Shown: positions 1 through 10,210 of the stretch, in pieces
How positions within the stretch are numbered: position 1 is the stretch's first letter
Layout: every line of letters starts with the position of its first letter
NCBI GenBank assembly: GCA_016508695.1
Contig: VNKQ01000005.1
Span: 1,736,001-1,800,000, forward strand
Reading direction: 5' to 3'
DNA from: Hyphodiscus hymeniophilus
Lineage: Eukaryota; Ascomycota; Leotiomycetes; Helotiales; Hyphodiscaceae
DNA: 64,000 bases
Notes under the pieces: generated by a model
What the model was told of the DNA's origin: nothing
The model's database searches: none
What the model saw: only the letters and a program-made list of their open reading frames with translations
Position numbers and translations under genes: made by a program

Positions 1-666
1 GAAGATGCAATCACCGAAATGGAACAACTTGTGAGGGCAAGCTATACTTTCTCCTCAACGCCAGCTATTCAAGACTATTTGCTACGTCTGGAAAGCACTA
101 TGGGCTCGAAGCCTACACCCCAAGTTGCAGCTGCAATCAAATCTCTTCGACAGATTCAAAAAGTCGCTGCATATCGCCGGATAAGCATCTCCTTAGTCAA
201 GATTGCCAGAGACCATCCTCAATTATTTGAGGGCGGAATAGTAATGGAGTACTTGACGCCTTATCAAAGTGTCCCAGCAACGATTGGATACGAAGAATGG
301 GCGACGACTTGCCATGTCCACGCCGAAGTTCAATTGGCTACGCATTACGATCTGATGTCGCAGCAGAAACAAGACCATTTCGTCAGACCTAGGACAATCG
401 GCATATCCAAATCGCTCTGCTATCTCTGCTACCATTTCCTACGAGCTCACAACAGCTTCTTTCCCTCGAGGACTCATGGAAGGTTGTATGACCAATGGAC
501 CTTGCCCGACTTGGCCGACTTCGATGACGATGCCGCGAGCCGATATCGTGATATCCTGAAGTGTATCGACGAGGAAGTGGTGAGGCATACGGAGGAAGAA
601 CCTGAGCTCTGGAGGATAGAGCCGATGACTAGCATTGACGTGTACAGTACTTCAGTAGTAGGATAG
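1..666 (+). CDS. OTT_1508-like deaminase family protein, 5' end outside window
   Basis: The frame is open back to base 1, so the gene probably starts upstream; the first ATG in the window is at 19. Counting from that Met, a zinc-deaminase signature is visible: HAE at residues 101-103 and a CxxC pair at C134/C137 within SLCYLC, followed by a conserved-looking HGRLYDQW stretch. In the deaminase superfamily the His and two Cys bind zinc and the Glu is the proton shuttle, so the active site looks intact. Fungal members of the OTT_1508-like family (PF14441) are predicted nucleic-acid or nucleotide deaminases of unknown substrate, often lineage-expanded. No signal peptide or membrane segment is visible. 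The assignment rests on the motif pair and family memory. The N-terminal part cannot be judged because the window cuts it. Confidence 0.72.
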   Translation, partial: EDAITEMEQLVRASYTFSSTPAIQDYLLRLESTMGSKPTPQVAAAIKSLRQIQKVAAYRRISISLVKIARDHPQLFEGGIVMEYLTPYQSVPATIGYEEWATTCHVHAEVQLATHYDLMSQQKQDHFVRPRTIGISKSLCYLCYHFLRAHNSFFPSRTHGRLYDQWTLPDLADFDDDAASRYRDILKCIDEEVVRHTEEEPELWRIEPMTSIDVYSTSVVG

Positions 667-2032
667 AATTCACGTCGTCAAGGCTTCGCGATCAAGTCAA
701 AACATCTCGTTATCTATACTCTTTAAATGTTCGTTTGTAGAACTCTCCGAGTTCCGGTTCCGTCTATATCGCCATTGAAACCGTTTTACGGTATGTGCCC
801 TTGGGAGCCACACTGAAGACAATGAATAAAGACATTCAAGCCAGAGGCACAATACGCAACGATTTGAGACGACTCAGCACTCGCCTGTGTGAATATTGCT
901 CGGTTTGGACGTGAACATCGCAGAACTGAAGGTGTGTGGGCAGATGACCACCCTGTCGGAAGTAGACATATGAAGATCATCAACATTCGCAGCGAATCAG
1001 TCCTCTAGAGATTCTCAATGCTGGAGTCCTCGAAAGAACAGCCTTCTGCGATCCCACCACGTGAGGCGCTCTTCCGACTCGTCCCGTCTGATCCCCACAC
1101 CGTGTAGTATCGTCCTGGTCCGCCCCGCCATTGACATAAAAAACCACTCAAACCACTCAATCCACTCTTGGACCTACCCTCCCATGCCGTTACTTCCGCC
1201 AGTCGTAATCCCACTCTTGGCTTTCCACAGTGCCATGCAATCACATTCCTGTGATCTCCTTCTCCCTTCTTCACTATCCCTCCTCTCCTTCCCTCCCCTC
1301 ACCACTTCCCCCACAGAAAGCCTCAAGATCCAAAAACCCCGCTCTAAGCCAAGACTCCCAAGAGTTCTTGTTCCAAGACTAGAAACCCAATTAGGTGTTG
1401 GCAGCCTCAACCCCAAGCCGGGAGTCGGCAAGTCGGAATGACCGAAAAACCATCTCCAGAGCTGCAGGCTGCAGCCTTACGGGCCAATCACCCATCGGGC
1501 CATCGAAGGTTCCTTGTGGTGGGTTAATGTGGGGGCAGTTGGGCGAACTGGGACGCTTGGCCGTCCTGGAACCGTGTTCTCAGGGGTTGGTCTGGCATGT
1601 CTGGCATGTCTGCTCGACTAAATGGCTCAAGTCGGAAGGCGGCGCGAATATCGCGCGTCATCCGTTGAGACTCTTGCGCTTTGACTCTTGCGCTTTCCTC
1701 TCATAACGTCGGACTACTGGCACCACTGGGTCGCCCGCCTGCCTCCAGGCGACAGCTTTTCCGCACTGAGGCTTTTTATCTTGGCCTTCTACTCCGCCGT
1801 CGAATGAAGAATGGGAATCGGTGAACAACTCCCCGCATTACCATTTACCAGCTTGGCGTGTTCTTGGAAGTCTCCATCTCTCGTCACTTGATCGACTGGC
1901 TTATCTCTGGGGACTTGTACAAGTACTACGAAGTACAGCATCTAATCTATCTTCCAAGCGACCTCAAACCACAACCCAACTCAACTCAATCAAATCTGGT
2001 GAATTGGAAAGAAAAAGCACACGGAAGCAAGA
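667..2032. other. Non-coding stretch and upstream region of the 2033 gene
   Basis: No frame here looks protein-like; the longest are pyrimidine-rich mirror frames. The DNA is C/T-rich around 1240-1380. It contains short direct repeats, including tctggcatg twice near 1600 and gactcttgcgctt twice near 1668-1690. An A/C-rich stretch at about 1960-2030 looks like the transcribed leader of the following gene. Confidence 0.5.
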
Positions 2033-2536
2033 ATGGAAAACGAAACCCCCTCACATCAACATCACCATCCACACACCTCTTCCCCCCAAAGGACAGCCAG
2101 ACAGGAATCCTTCCCCCTCCAACCCCTCACCCGCAAAGACACCGCCTCAACCACAGCGACGAGCTCGACCTCCTCCTCAACGCGGACGTCAGAATCCACC
2201 TCGACCACCTCGACCACCTCTTCTTCGACGGCCCACCACCTCGCCAGCTCAGCAATACAGAAACTCCGGCATCCTCGCCCGAGGAGCTGGCATGAAGACA
2301 CGCCGAGCTCACGGCGGAAGACGGAGCTGGAGGAGCGCGTCAGGGGACCTATCCACCAGCAGAATCTCTACACGGACTGTGGACGCCATAGTAATGAGTG
2401 GCTCTTTAGTGGATGGGGGGATCTGGCGAAATGGGCGTTGGGAAGTGGGGGGGAGATGAAGGAGCGTGGGAGGAGGAACTTTGAGGAGGATGGCGAGGAA
2501 GAGGGGAGAGGAAGGAGTGAACGGAGGTATGATTGA
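2033..2536 (+). CDS. Small conserved-looking fungal protein with YTDCGRHSNEWLF motif
   Basis: Single-exon frame of 167 codons with an A-rich leader and an acceptable start context (aagaATGGaa). The N-terminal half (about residues 1-85) is low-complexity: His-rich, then almost pure Ser/Thr. The C-terminal half contains LYTDCGRHSNEWLF at about residues 111-124, then Trp-containing GWGDLAKWALG and a highly charged Glu/Arg tail. I remember small ascomycete proteins carrying a similar CGRH..WLF motif, but I cannot name a function. No signal peptide or membrane segment is seen. The reverse strand is also open for long distances because of base composition, so the call depends on the motif. Confidence 0.5.
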   Translation: MENETPSHQHHHPHTSSPQRTARQESFPLQPLTRKDTASTTATSSTSSSTRTSESTSTTSTTSSSTAHHLASSAIQKLRHPRPRSWHEDTPSSRRKTELEERVRGPIHQQNLYTDCGRHSNEWLFSGWGDLAKWALGSGGEMKERGRRNFEEDGEEEGRGRSERRYD

Positions 2537-4618
2537 AGGCGAGGTTTGCAACTGTGGGTTGTAGATAGGGCGAGGATGTTGGCAAGGTCTGGTTCGAGCT
2601 TCACAAGGCTGGGCAGGGATGGGAGGGTCTTTGAATTTTACAGGTGTGACTGAGCATGTATAGAAATACCCACAGGCGTTTTGGTTTTGATTCACGCTTA
2701 GATGGAATGAAACCCATCAAATCATTTGGCAGCAAACAGAACCCAATTTGCATTAGGGGTGTTTGGATAGGAAAGGTTGACGTCTTAAACGACTCGAATG
2801 GTGGACAGTGTTACCCAATGGTCCCAAAAGACTACGCCACTGCAATGATGAGATATATCTCAACCGACAGCCGCCATTGAGGGCAAATTGACTCCCCCTT
2901 ACGCAGTTATGCCTCCTGAGCCTTAGTTTAAGAGTAAAACGATGAGCTGAAGATTTCAAAGGATAGAAGCATTGGAGGATCCACCATCCAACCCAGGATC
3001 CCTAAAGCAAGCGAAACAGACAATACAATCTGTGTGCTTCTAGTCACAACGAAACGGTAAATATTCCAAAAGGCCTAACTGTGGTTACGTACGGTGTCAG
3101 AAAGTGTTCAATGAAAGGGTAATAAGAGCCTTTTATTTTGGAGTGTGTACACGTGCAACGAGACATACCTGCAAGAAAGGACACATAGGCGCATACCTCT
3201 GGCGGATATTTTGCCGGAAACGCGAAACTCAGTGCAAAAGGTATCATGAGAGTTGCAGAGGCAATTGCCATAAGACTCGCCATGGTTAAGGCAAAGGTTG
3301 CATTGGATTGGTAGGCGTGGCCTCAACCGGCAGCAGAGACCTTGCGTATTCGAGGGCGTTAAATCCAGCACACTTAATCGAACGACACGTGGTTGCTCTG
3401 CGGTTGAGTGCAACAGTGCTAACAAGCATCTCAACAGCATTTCCGAATAGAGTTTTATAAAGCCCCAACGACTCTTCGCCCTCGTTTGCGGTTCTTCCGT
3501 CGCGCTTGGTAAAGCATCGTCACTGGAAGTATGGCGAGTATGCCGCAAAAAGACAAAGATGATCAGGCTCGGTTTCGGTTCCAAAGGCCAAATTTGCGAT
3601 GCTGCATGATACGACATTCAAGGAAGAGTAGCTTGGTGCCCATCACGCTCGGAGACGTGGCCATTTTTGCGAGGGCGTTAGGAGGTAAAGGTAATGTGGG
3701 ATGGTGCTTTCGAGGGCATGGCTGTAGTGTTGCTGAATCGGGCTTCGTTGGAAGATCTCGATCGCTGTGCTCAATATCAGGCACAGTCACACACTCGATG
3801 AGGCGATTAAATGAAAAAGAAGGCTAAAAGTAATTATTGAGGGTTCGGCTATCATTTAGTTGCCAGTTAGCCAGTTACAACAGACGAATGTTGAGGCCGC
3901 AGAGAGCAAACAATATGCTCAGGATGAGCTGACAGCAAAGGATGATCGGTGTTCCAGCGTTTTTCATGACAAGAGGAGAGGTAACAGAAGAGGACCGTTG
4001 ATAAAGATATGTTGGTAGGGCCGATCGATGTAGGAAGAATTGAAGGAAGTGGCTCGACTTGAGAAGAGTGAGGCAATGTAAATAATGAATAGGCAGACCT
4101 AAGAAAGATGATAAAGCTGGAAGTTATAACATCGGCGCAATGCCTCTTCCAAGGAGGAAAGCACGAGGGAGAGGAAGAGCCACCTCAACCCTTCACGACC
4201 CAATCAATTCGATCGCTAAGAAGTGACAGTTCGCAACAAGCACTAATAGTACTCGAGTAAAACTCCAACTGTTGTATTTAGCGACAGCAGAGACTTATGG
4301 TAACTTCAAGGCACAAGTCCAGTTTTGAGCTGAGAAAGATTATGAATGTGCTTTCGCGAAGGATAGGAGAGTCGGAGACCGAAGTTTCGTCGTCGCAAAG
4401 AGTCTTGGCAGCCTTTTCAATCTGGCGTCGTCGGCATGCGGAAACTCTCCGATTCCGATTTCCATGTTGGTAATCGGCGACCACAACTCCTTTTCCTCCA
4501 GATATCACATCTCACTTCTCATTGTTGTTCTTCTCCAAGTCTTGATAGATTTGAAGATTCAAAAGAAGTCTTTTACGGATCTTTTTCTTCTTGTCGCTAC
4601 TCGTATCAAGTCTCGGCC
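2537..4618. other. Long stretch without a supportable gene
   Basis: Both strands carry only short, mutually overlapping frames. One on the minus strand (about 3283 down to 3167) encodes a hydrophobic MIPFALSFAFPAKYPPE-like segment that could be part of a membrane protein. I cannot connect it to other exons with believable splice sites, so it is not annotated. The last 200 bases are the C/T-rich upstream region of the gene at 4619. Confidence 0.4.
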
Positions 4619-5632
4619 ATGGCACAGGTTCGGGCTTGGAGCAATGACGACGAGCAAGCCTCGGCAGCTCTACAATGCCTTTGGAACTCGTATACCACTC
4701 CTGCAGTTTCGACCAATGGAAAACTTCCCATTACCTCCTCTTCGACACTCGCCGAGTCGACGGTCCCTGGCGAAAAGCATGTCACCAGGAAGACGATACT
4801 ATACCTTGCATATGGTTCCAACCTCTCCGCAGAGACATTCAGAGGGAATCGTGGGATAAAACCGTTGTCTGCCGTCAACGTACACGTCCCCTTACTCGAT
4901 CTCACGTTCGACTTACCAGGACTTCCTTATAATGAACCTTGCTTCGCGAATACCGGGTATAGACATTCGTTATCTACCAACTCCGACTATCATAAAGACC
5001 GATGGCACAAAGGATTGGTTGGGGTGGTATATGAGGTTACGCCAGAAGACTATCGCACAATCATCGCTACCGAGGGTGGAGGAGCGAGCTATCACGACGT
5101 TATTGTGCCATGTTTTGTCCTCCCACCTGGGACGAAGTCGGTAGATCCCATACCCAGAGGTACTCCATTCGCCGCGCATACTCTACTTGCGCCACCAGGG
5201 CCAGGAAGATCAACATCACGTCCTGACCCAAGCTATGCGCAAGCTTCGGCAAGATATCTAAAGTTAATTACTGACGGCGCCGAGGAGCATGACCTGCCTG
5301 CCGATTATATTGCATATCTTTACAGTATTCGGCCGTACACGATAACCACGTATCGACAAACCATAGGACAAAAATTCGTATTGGTAACCTGGTTCTCGAT
5401 TATCATGTTACTGATGAAATTCGCGAAAGCTGTCGCAGATGAGGATGGCAAGATTCCATTATGGCTGGTGCGGATAGAGGGTATCATATTCAGGGTGATG
5501 TGGGGAAGTTACGACAGCGTTCTGAAGAAAGCCTTCGGGGATGGGGAGAGGACAATGGGGGAGGAAGATGATGAAGCCCGTGTCGAGACCGGGTGGCTTG
5601 AAAAAGGCATACAGCTGGGCACATCAGAATGA
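4619..5632 (+). CDS. Gamma-glutamylcyclotransferase-like protein with C-terminal hydrophobic segment
   Basis: 337 residues from the ATG at 4619, chosen for its ccATGGc context; the frame stays open to 4436, so a longer N-terminus is possible. The GGCT fold shows the substrate-loop motif YGSNLS at residues 65-70 and a Glu in TEGGGASYHDV (E152), the usual catalytic-acid position. The family opens gamma-glutamyl peptides to give 5-oxoproline; fungal relatives include the GliK-type enzymes of gliotoxin metabolism. A hydrophobic stretch at about 253-268 (FVLVTWFSIIMLLMKF) suggests membrane association, unlike soluble GGCTs. The C-terminus is acidic. No epidithiodiketopiperazine-type cluster is visible nearby, so a general glutathione-related role is more likely than toxin metabolism. 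Confidence 0.82.
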   Translation: MAQVRAWSNDDEQASAALQCLWNSYTTPAVSTNGKLPITSSSTLAESTVPGEKHVTRKTILYLAYGSNLSAETFRGNRGIKPLSAVNVHVPLLDLTFDLPGLPYNEPCFANTGYRHSLSTNSDYHKDRWHKGLVGVVYEVTPEDYRTIIATEGGGASYHDVIVPCFVLPPGTKSVDPIPRGTPFAAHTLLAPPGPGRSTSRPDPSYAQASARYLKLITDGAEEHDLPADYIAYLYSIRPYTITTYRQTIGQKFVLVTWFSIIMLLMKFAKAVADEDGKIPLWLVRIEGIIFRVMWGSYDSVLKKAFGDGERTMGEEDDEARVETGWLEKGIQLGTSE

Positions 5633-6963
5633 TGTGCTCACCCTGGGAATAGGTAACCAGTGGTAACACCATGGCTGTGTTACGATTTATAGCTTCCCAG
5701 CCAAGTACGCTCATCCACAGCCCAGAGATCCTGAGCGGACGTTCTCTAAACAGCTTGAGATACACTTGTCTTGGCGCTGATATGGCCGATGCTTTTGGCA
5801 TTGCCAGCCTTTGAAAAGACACTGGGTTGCGAAGCCAACTTCGGATGCCGAGCCGATGAGCATTGGGGACGATTGCAGCCATGTCGACTTCGGCTGGTTA
5901 CTTTCCCTGCGATCTTTAGATGGAATATGTCTGATAGATTCGGACACGAGGAACAACAAATGAGCAGTCTTTTCAATCATCATTCCCTATTTTCCACTTG
6001 AGGTCCGGTTCTCCCTTATCGGTCCTTTGCCATGTCCAGCAATAAACCTGTTCTTGGCTCTAATCCAAATTCTCTCGTCCCATTTTCCATTTCTTCGCGT
6101 GAATGTCTGCAGGTTTTTGCCACGCGAGACTGCCCACCTCATCTCACTTACCTTACCGACAATGGTAAAGATCTAGTGACATATGAGCGTGTTTATTCTA
6201 GAATCTTATTTTGCACTACCTCGACTGAATGGAAGTTTCCATATGGCTTACGTTCTTTGCCCGATTGCCGGAGTAATCTCAAAGAAGGACTACCTTGAAC
6301 TCGGCGGGGTTGAACAACAGAGGTTGTTGTTTGGAGCGAGTGTAGATGCTGAGGCAAGAGTGGTCCCTAGGGGTCTAAGAACAGAGAACCGAGACTGTTT
6401 TCGCCAAGTCTGCAAAACAAATCTAGCGAAGTCTATCAAGAGAGTTGAAATTACAAATCTCGATAACTGATCACTGCGCAGCATACCAGGACTCCCTAAC
6501 GGTACCCTTCATCACGGGATCTCTGTCTCTGTCAGGGACTTTCTTGCGGATGGTTCTGACGTGGACCTTCTCATGCTATAGAGGGAGAATCACACGATAC
6601 GACATTTCTACCTACCTGCAAACAACATGAGATGGTTGAGGTAAAGTGCACACAATTTATTCCCCAGCAGCCTCTTAAATAAGTGACTAGGAAGAGCCCA
6701 TCATTACAATGTACGGCGTTCCAAGGACGACATCTGCTTCTGGGACCTGACACCTGTTCCAAACTCAAGATGGATCAAATTTTGCTGCCAGAGTATTGGT
6801 AGGGTCAGCAACACGGTTGTGAATATGCCGAAGTGCACTGTTGTCACATGAGCCCGCTTTACATTATCTTTGGAAGATGTATTAATAAAAAGATCTCTAA
6901 GGATGCAACTCGAAGATTTCAAGGCTGCATTGGAGCCAAGTGGACTTGTACGCATACCAGCTA
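5633..6963. other. Intergenic stretch, nothing recognised
   Basis: 1.3 kb between two genes that point toward each other. Only short frames of fewer than 100 codons occur, with no domain-like sequence and no continuous pair of splice-joined exons. The AT-rich portions may be the 3' ends of both flanking transcripts. Confidence 0.4.
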
Positions 6964-8012
6964 TCAAGGCTTGAAGGAAATACTCTCAACATCATCCCGT
7001 CTGGTGCTTCCCCATATGTCCTTGAAAGCCCCGTATCCTCCCTTCAACCTCTCACTCTGTTCCATTGTGCGCACTGCACAATCTTCACTCAGGGGCAATC
7101 TGAGGTGGCCTTCCTTTCCCTCACCTCTACCGGTACCCGTAACCACCTCGAAGATCCCTTGGCAGCCCTTCTCAACATCACCCGGTGCCGCGTTGGCGAA
7201 AGATCTTTCTCCAGGTTTGGCTCCAAATACCTTCACCCATTGCCCCACTGCTGAGGAGTCGTAGGCTGCAGTGAGAGGCGCAGAATTGACGACGACGGCG
7301 TCCGGCATACCCGTTTTGAATGCACCTGGCTGAACGATTAAGACGCGGATTCCGAAAGGGGCTACTTCTTTGGCGAGCCCCTGAGACATCCCTTCAAAGG
7401 AGTTAGCGAGATTCAGGAAGCTTCATGTTCACGTGGCAGGCTTCTCCTCTGCTCGGAGAGACTGAGCTGACCTTCAAGAGCCCATTTCGTAGCTCCATAC
7501 ATTCCCAAGGACGGGCTAGGATCAAGACCAGCGGCGCTGGAGACATTAACGATTACACCGCTTTTCTGTTCTCGCATTGATGGTAGGAGGGTCTGGATGA
7601 GGTTGAAGGGACCGAAGAAGTTTGTGTCCATCATAGAGCGTTTCTCCTGATCACTACTCACATTAGATTCGCATCAGAGACCCCGACTCTCCATTATACC
7701 GTCGACTTACCTGATATCCTCCAATGCCCCAATGATCGCTACGGCTGCATTGTTGACGAGCACGTCGATTCTTCCGAACTTCTTCTTGCCCGCATCGACG
7801 ACGGCCTGCAGCTCAGCGGACGACGCATTGACATCAAGCGCTAGCCAGATTCCACCCAGATCCTTCACCTGTTTGACAAGATCGGGGCTCTTGGACGGGT
7901 TCCGGGAAGTGGCAATGACGCTATGGCCAGCTTTCAGAGCGATGCGTGAAAGTGACAGGCCAAAGCCTGAGGAGCACCCAGTGATCAGCCAGACGAGAGA
8001 TTTGGAGGCCAT
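6964..8012 (-). CDS. Short-chain dehydrogenase/reductase (classical SDR)
   Basis: Three exons on the minus strand, 8012-7711, 7653-7472 and 7391-6964, join to 303 residues. Introns are 57 and 80 bp with GTAAGT and GTCAGC donors, and both junctions restore normal SDR sequence (ALEDIS-DQEK and WALEG-MSQG). A Rossmann motif TGCSSGFG lies at residues 11-18, NNAA at 87-90, the catalytic Ser in NVSSAAG near 138-143 and YGATK (Y153, K157). This is the full classical NAD(P)-dependent catalytic set, so an active cytosolic oxidoreductase is likely. The substrate cannot be told; I remember similar fungal proteins being labelled oxidoreductases or ketoreductases. A TATA-like box and an 11-bp triplicated motif lie just upstream. 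Confidence 0.88.
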
Positions 8013-8103
8013 TATTAGGAGAAGTCAAGCTCGAAGGGTTGCTAAGGGCACTTCAGAATGATGTCTTGGAGGACTGCAACAGTCTTGGAGATGTGGACTT
8101 GAG

Positions 8104-8113
8104 TATATATAGG
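8104..8113 (-). promoter_or_regulatory. TATA box of the SDR gene
   Basis: The plus strand reads gtatatatag, giving CTATATATAC on the coding strand about 92-101 bp upstream of the SDR start codon. The position suits a fungal TATA element. No other TATA-like word occurs between it and the start codon. Confidence 0.5.
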
Positions 8114-8123
8114 CAAGGTCCAA

Positions 8124-8156
8124 CGGAGGGTCAGCGGAGGGTCAGCGGAGGGTCAT
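8124..8156. repeat. Triplicated 11-bp motif in the SDR promoter
   Basis: Three head-to-tail copies of cggagggtcag, the last ending in t instead of g, sit directly upstream of the SDR TATA box. On the coding strand each unit reads CTGACCCTCCG. Exact 11-bp phasing beside a TATA box suggests either replication slippage or an amplified regulator-binding site. Confidence 0.75.
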
Positions 8157-8350
8157 ACGGAATTAGGGGGTAAAATCCGCCTGGAACTTGGAATCGGGCG
8201 ACGAAAGCGAGCAGAGAGGGCGCGAGTGAATAATATTCCATTTGATCAGCTGCTATACGAACTGCTTGTCTTTGTTAACGAAAATCAACTACATCGGACC
8301 ACAAATGTATATACACGTGACTCAACTATTTACTCTTCCACATGACCCTT

Positions 8351-9960
8351 TCACAGCATGTGTTGTTGACGCCCCCCAAAGAATTCCAACGCAGCTACAC
8401 ACAAAGTGTCTATTCCCGTTCGCATGGTGGGTTGAATGGCCGGAGCGAATCCCGAAGAATGGTTCATGGGAATGTCCTGTAATCTGCCCTGACTTGCCTT
8501 CTCGTCCCATAATGCATGCTCAATGCCTCCCCAGTGCCAAAATGCACATGGCACTCCCTGTGAAGTCCCGAGGATCGAGAAGTCCTCCGCAATCGTGGTA
8601 ACCGGAATGTTTGAGTCGAATTCTTCTCCGAAGAACTCTCCAAAACATTTCTCCAGCCTGTTGGCCATTGCCTCATCGTTGACGGTTTTAGGCAAGTTCC
8701 TGGTCGCCTCGAAAATAGGCTCTTCCCTCGCACCACTTGCGATACATTCCGCTTTTACCACTCTTCTTATGGCATCCAATAGCTTTGCCCTTGTTTCTAA
8801 GCTCACGCTACGAATGTCGACCCCGATCGTAGCGTGATCGGCGATGATATTTTCTGTTTTACCGGCTTGAATAGTCCCAACCGTCAAAACTGCAACATCA
8901 TTATAGTCCACCTCCCGGCTAACAATGCTTTGCAGTCTTACAACCACATGCGCTGCTAGGACTGCTGGATCGACAGTCCGATGGGGTTGACTTCCATGAC
9001 CACCGCTTCCAAATAGCGTAATCCTCAGACTATCCGCACCAGCCATGATCGTACCTGCTCTAAACCCCACACTCCCTGCTCGCATCGCCATCACATGCTG
9101 ACCCAGTACATAGTCTGGGATCGGGATCTTTTCGTACAGGCCGTCGTCTACCATTGCTTTCGCACCTGTTCCTCGTTCCTCAGCAGGTTGGAAGAGCACG
9201 ATCAGCGTCCCGCTCCATGAATCTCGTAGCTTGACCAAAGTTTCTGCAGCGGCCAGCAGACAGGTCATGCTAGAGATGATCGAGAATTAGCGGTATTTCA
9301 TTGTGATGGAAGATAGAGTGAGTAGTTTGAGCGAAACCGAAGAGCAACAAATCACGAGGCACTACATTAAATGATCGAGAGCCAGACAACCCATCCACTT
9401 GGGGTCCAGGAGCGGTCGACTTCCACATAACCCCACTTTTGTGAAGAAGTCTTTTCACAATCCCATTTCGAGGTTTACTGTGCACAACCCCAACATTGAT
9501 CTCTTGAAGTACTGATCTTTCATGTCTCGAGTGATTGAGGTCTGTCAAGCACTCAATGTCTTTGTCACAGTGAGAAGTATCATGCTGGGAACACCTACTG
9601 CATATCATGGCCACAGGCGTGCATAACATGTGTTTGCAATCCGTCAGCTCCGGTTCCTATGACTTCACTAGAGTAATCAAGAGAGGTCTTTTCGAGGACA
9701 GGAAGAGCATCCATGTCGGCTCGGAGTAGGACTTTCTTCCCAGGTCCATTTTCGAACACACCAGCGAGGCCATGGCCACCGATTTTGGTGTAAACTTTGA
9801 AGACATCGAGTTTGGCTAAGTATTTTGCACACGTAGCGGAAGTTTCAGCTTCTTGGTTTGATAGCTCAGGGTGCGAATGAAAATGCTGATACAGAGATTC
9901 GAAGGGAGCAAGCTCTATGGATGCCGCTGAGAAAAGTTGTGATATTGGCTTAGAAGACAT
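8351..9960 (-). CDS. M20D-family amidohydrolase (IAA-amino-acid hydrolase/hippurate hydrolase-like)
   Basis: Two exons, 9960-9599 and 9269-8351, give 426 residues. The junction restores HACGHD-MHMTCLL exactly as in the family. Metal and catalytic features include LRADMDALP at about 79-87, HACGHD at 114-119 (the Cys ligand typical of subfamily D), and QPAEERG with the catalytic Glu pair near 151-152. Later comes GSGGHGSQPH of the dimerisation/lid region. M20D enzymes hydrolyse N-acyl or aromatic-acyl amino acids; the natural substrate here is unknown. No signal peptide is seen, so it is probably cytosolic. The intron, at 329 bp, is far longer than all others in the window. Fungal relatives act in amino-acid conjugate turnover. 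Confidence 0.88.
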
Positions 9961-10210
9961 TGTTACGGAGTAGGGAATCTAGGGCTCTCTTCCGATATTG
10001 CAGCTTGGGGGATTAAACCTCGATATCGAAAATTGAAGACGAATGATATACCTTAGATAAAATGGGATGAGAACCCGGAAGTTAGGAGAGCCGGTACTAC
10101 ATCCACCCAATTGTGGCTAGATACCGACCGCGTAAATTGATTCGCGCCGCCTCGCGTCACCCTCTATTTATTAACATGTAGGTCTTGGTGGATATTCGAC
10201 AGCTCGAGAT

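Noticed and set aside
3167..3283. Hydrophobic minus-strand peptide with an MIPFALSFAFPAKYPPE stretch
   Set aside because: No phase-consistent second exon or signal was found; too short to call.
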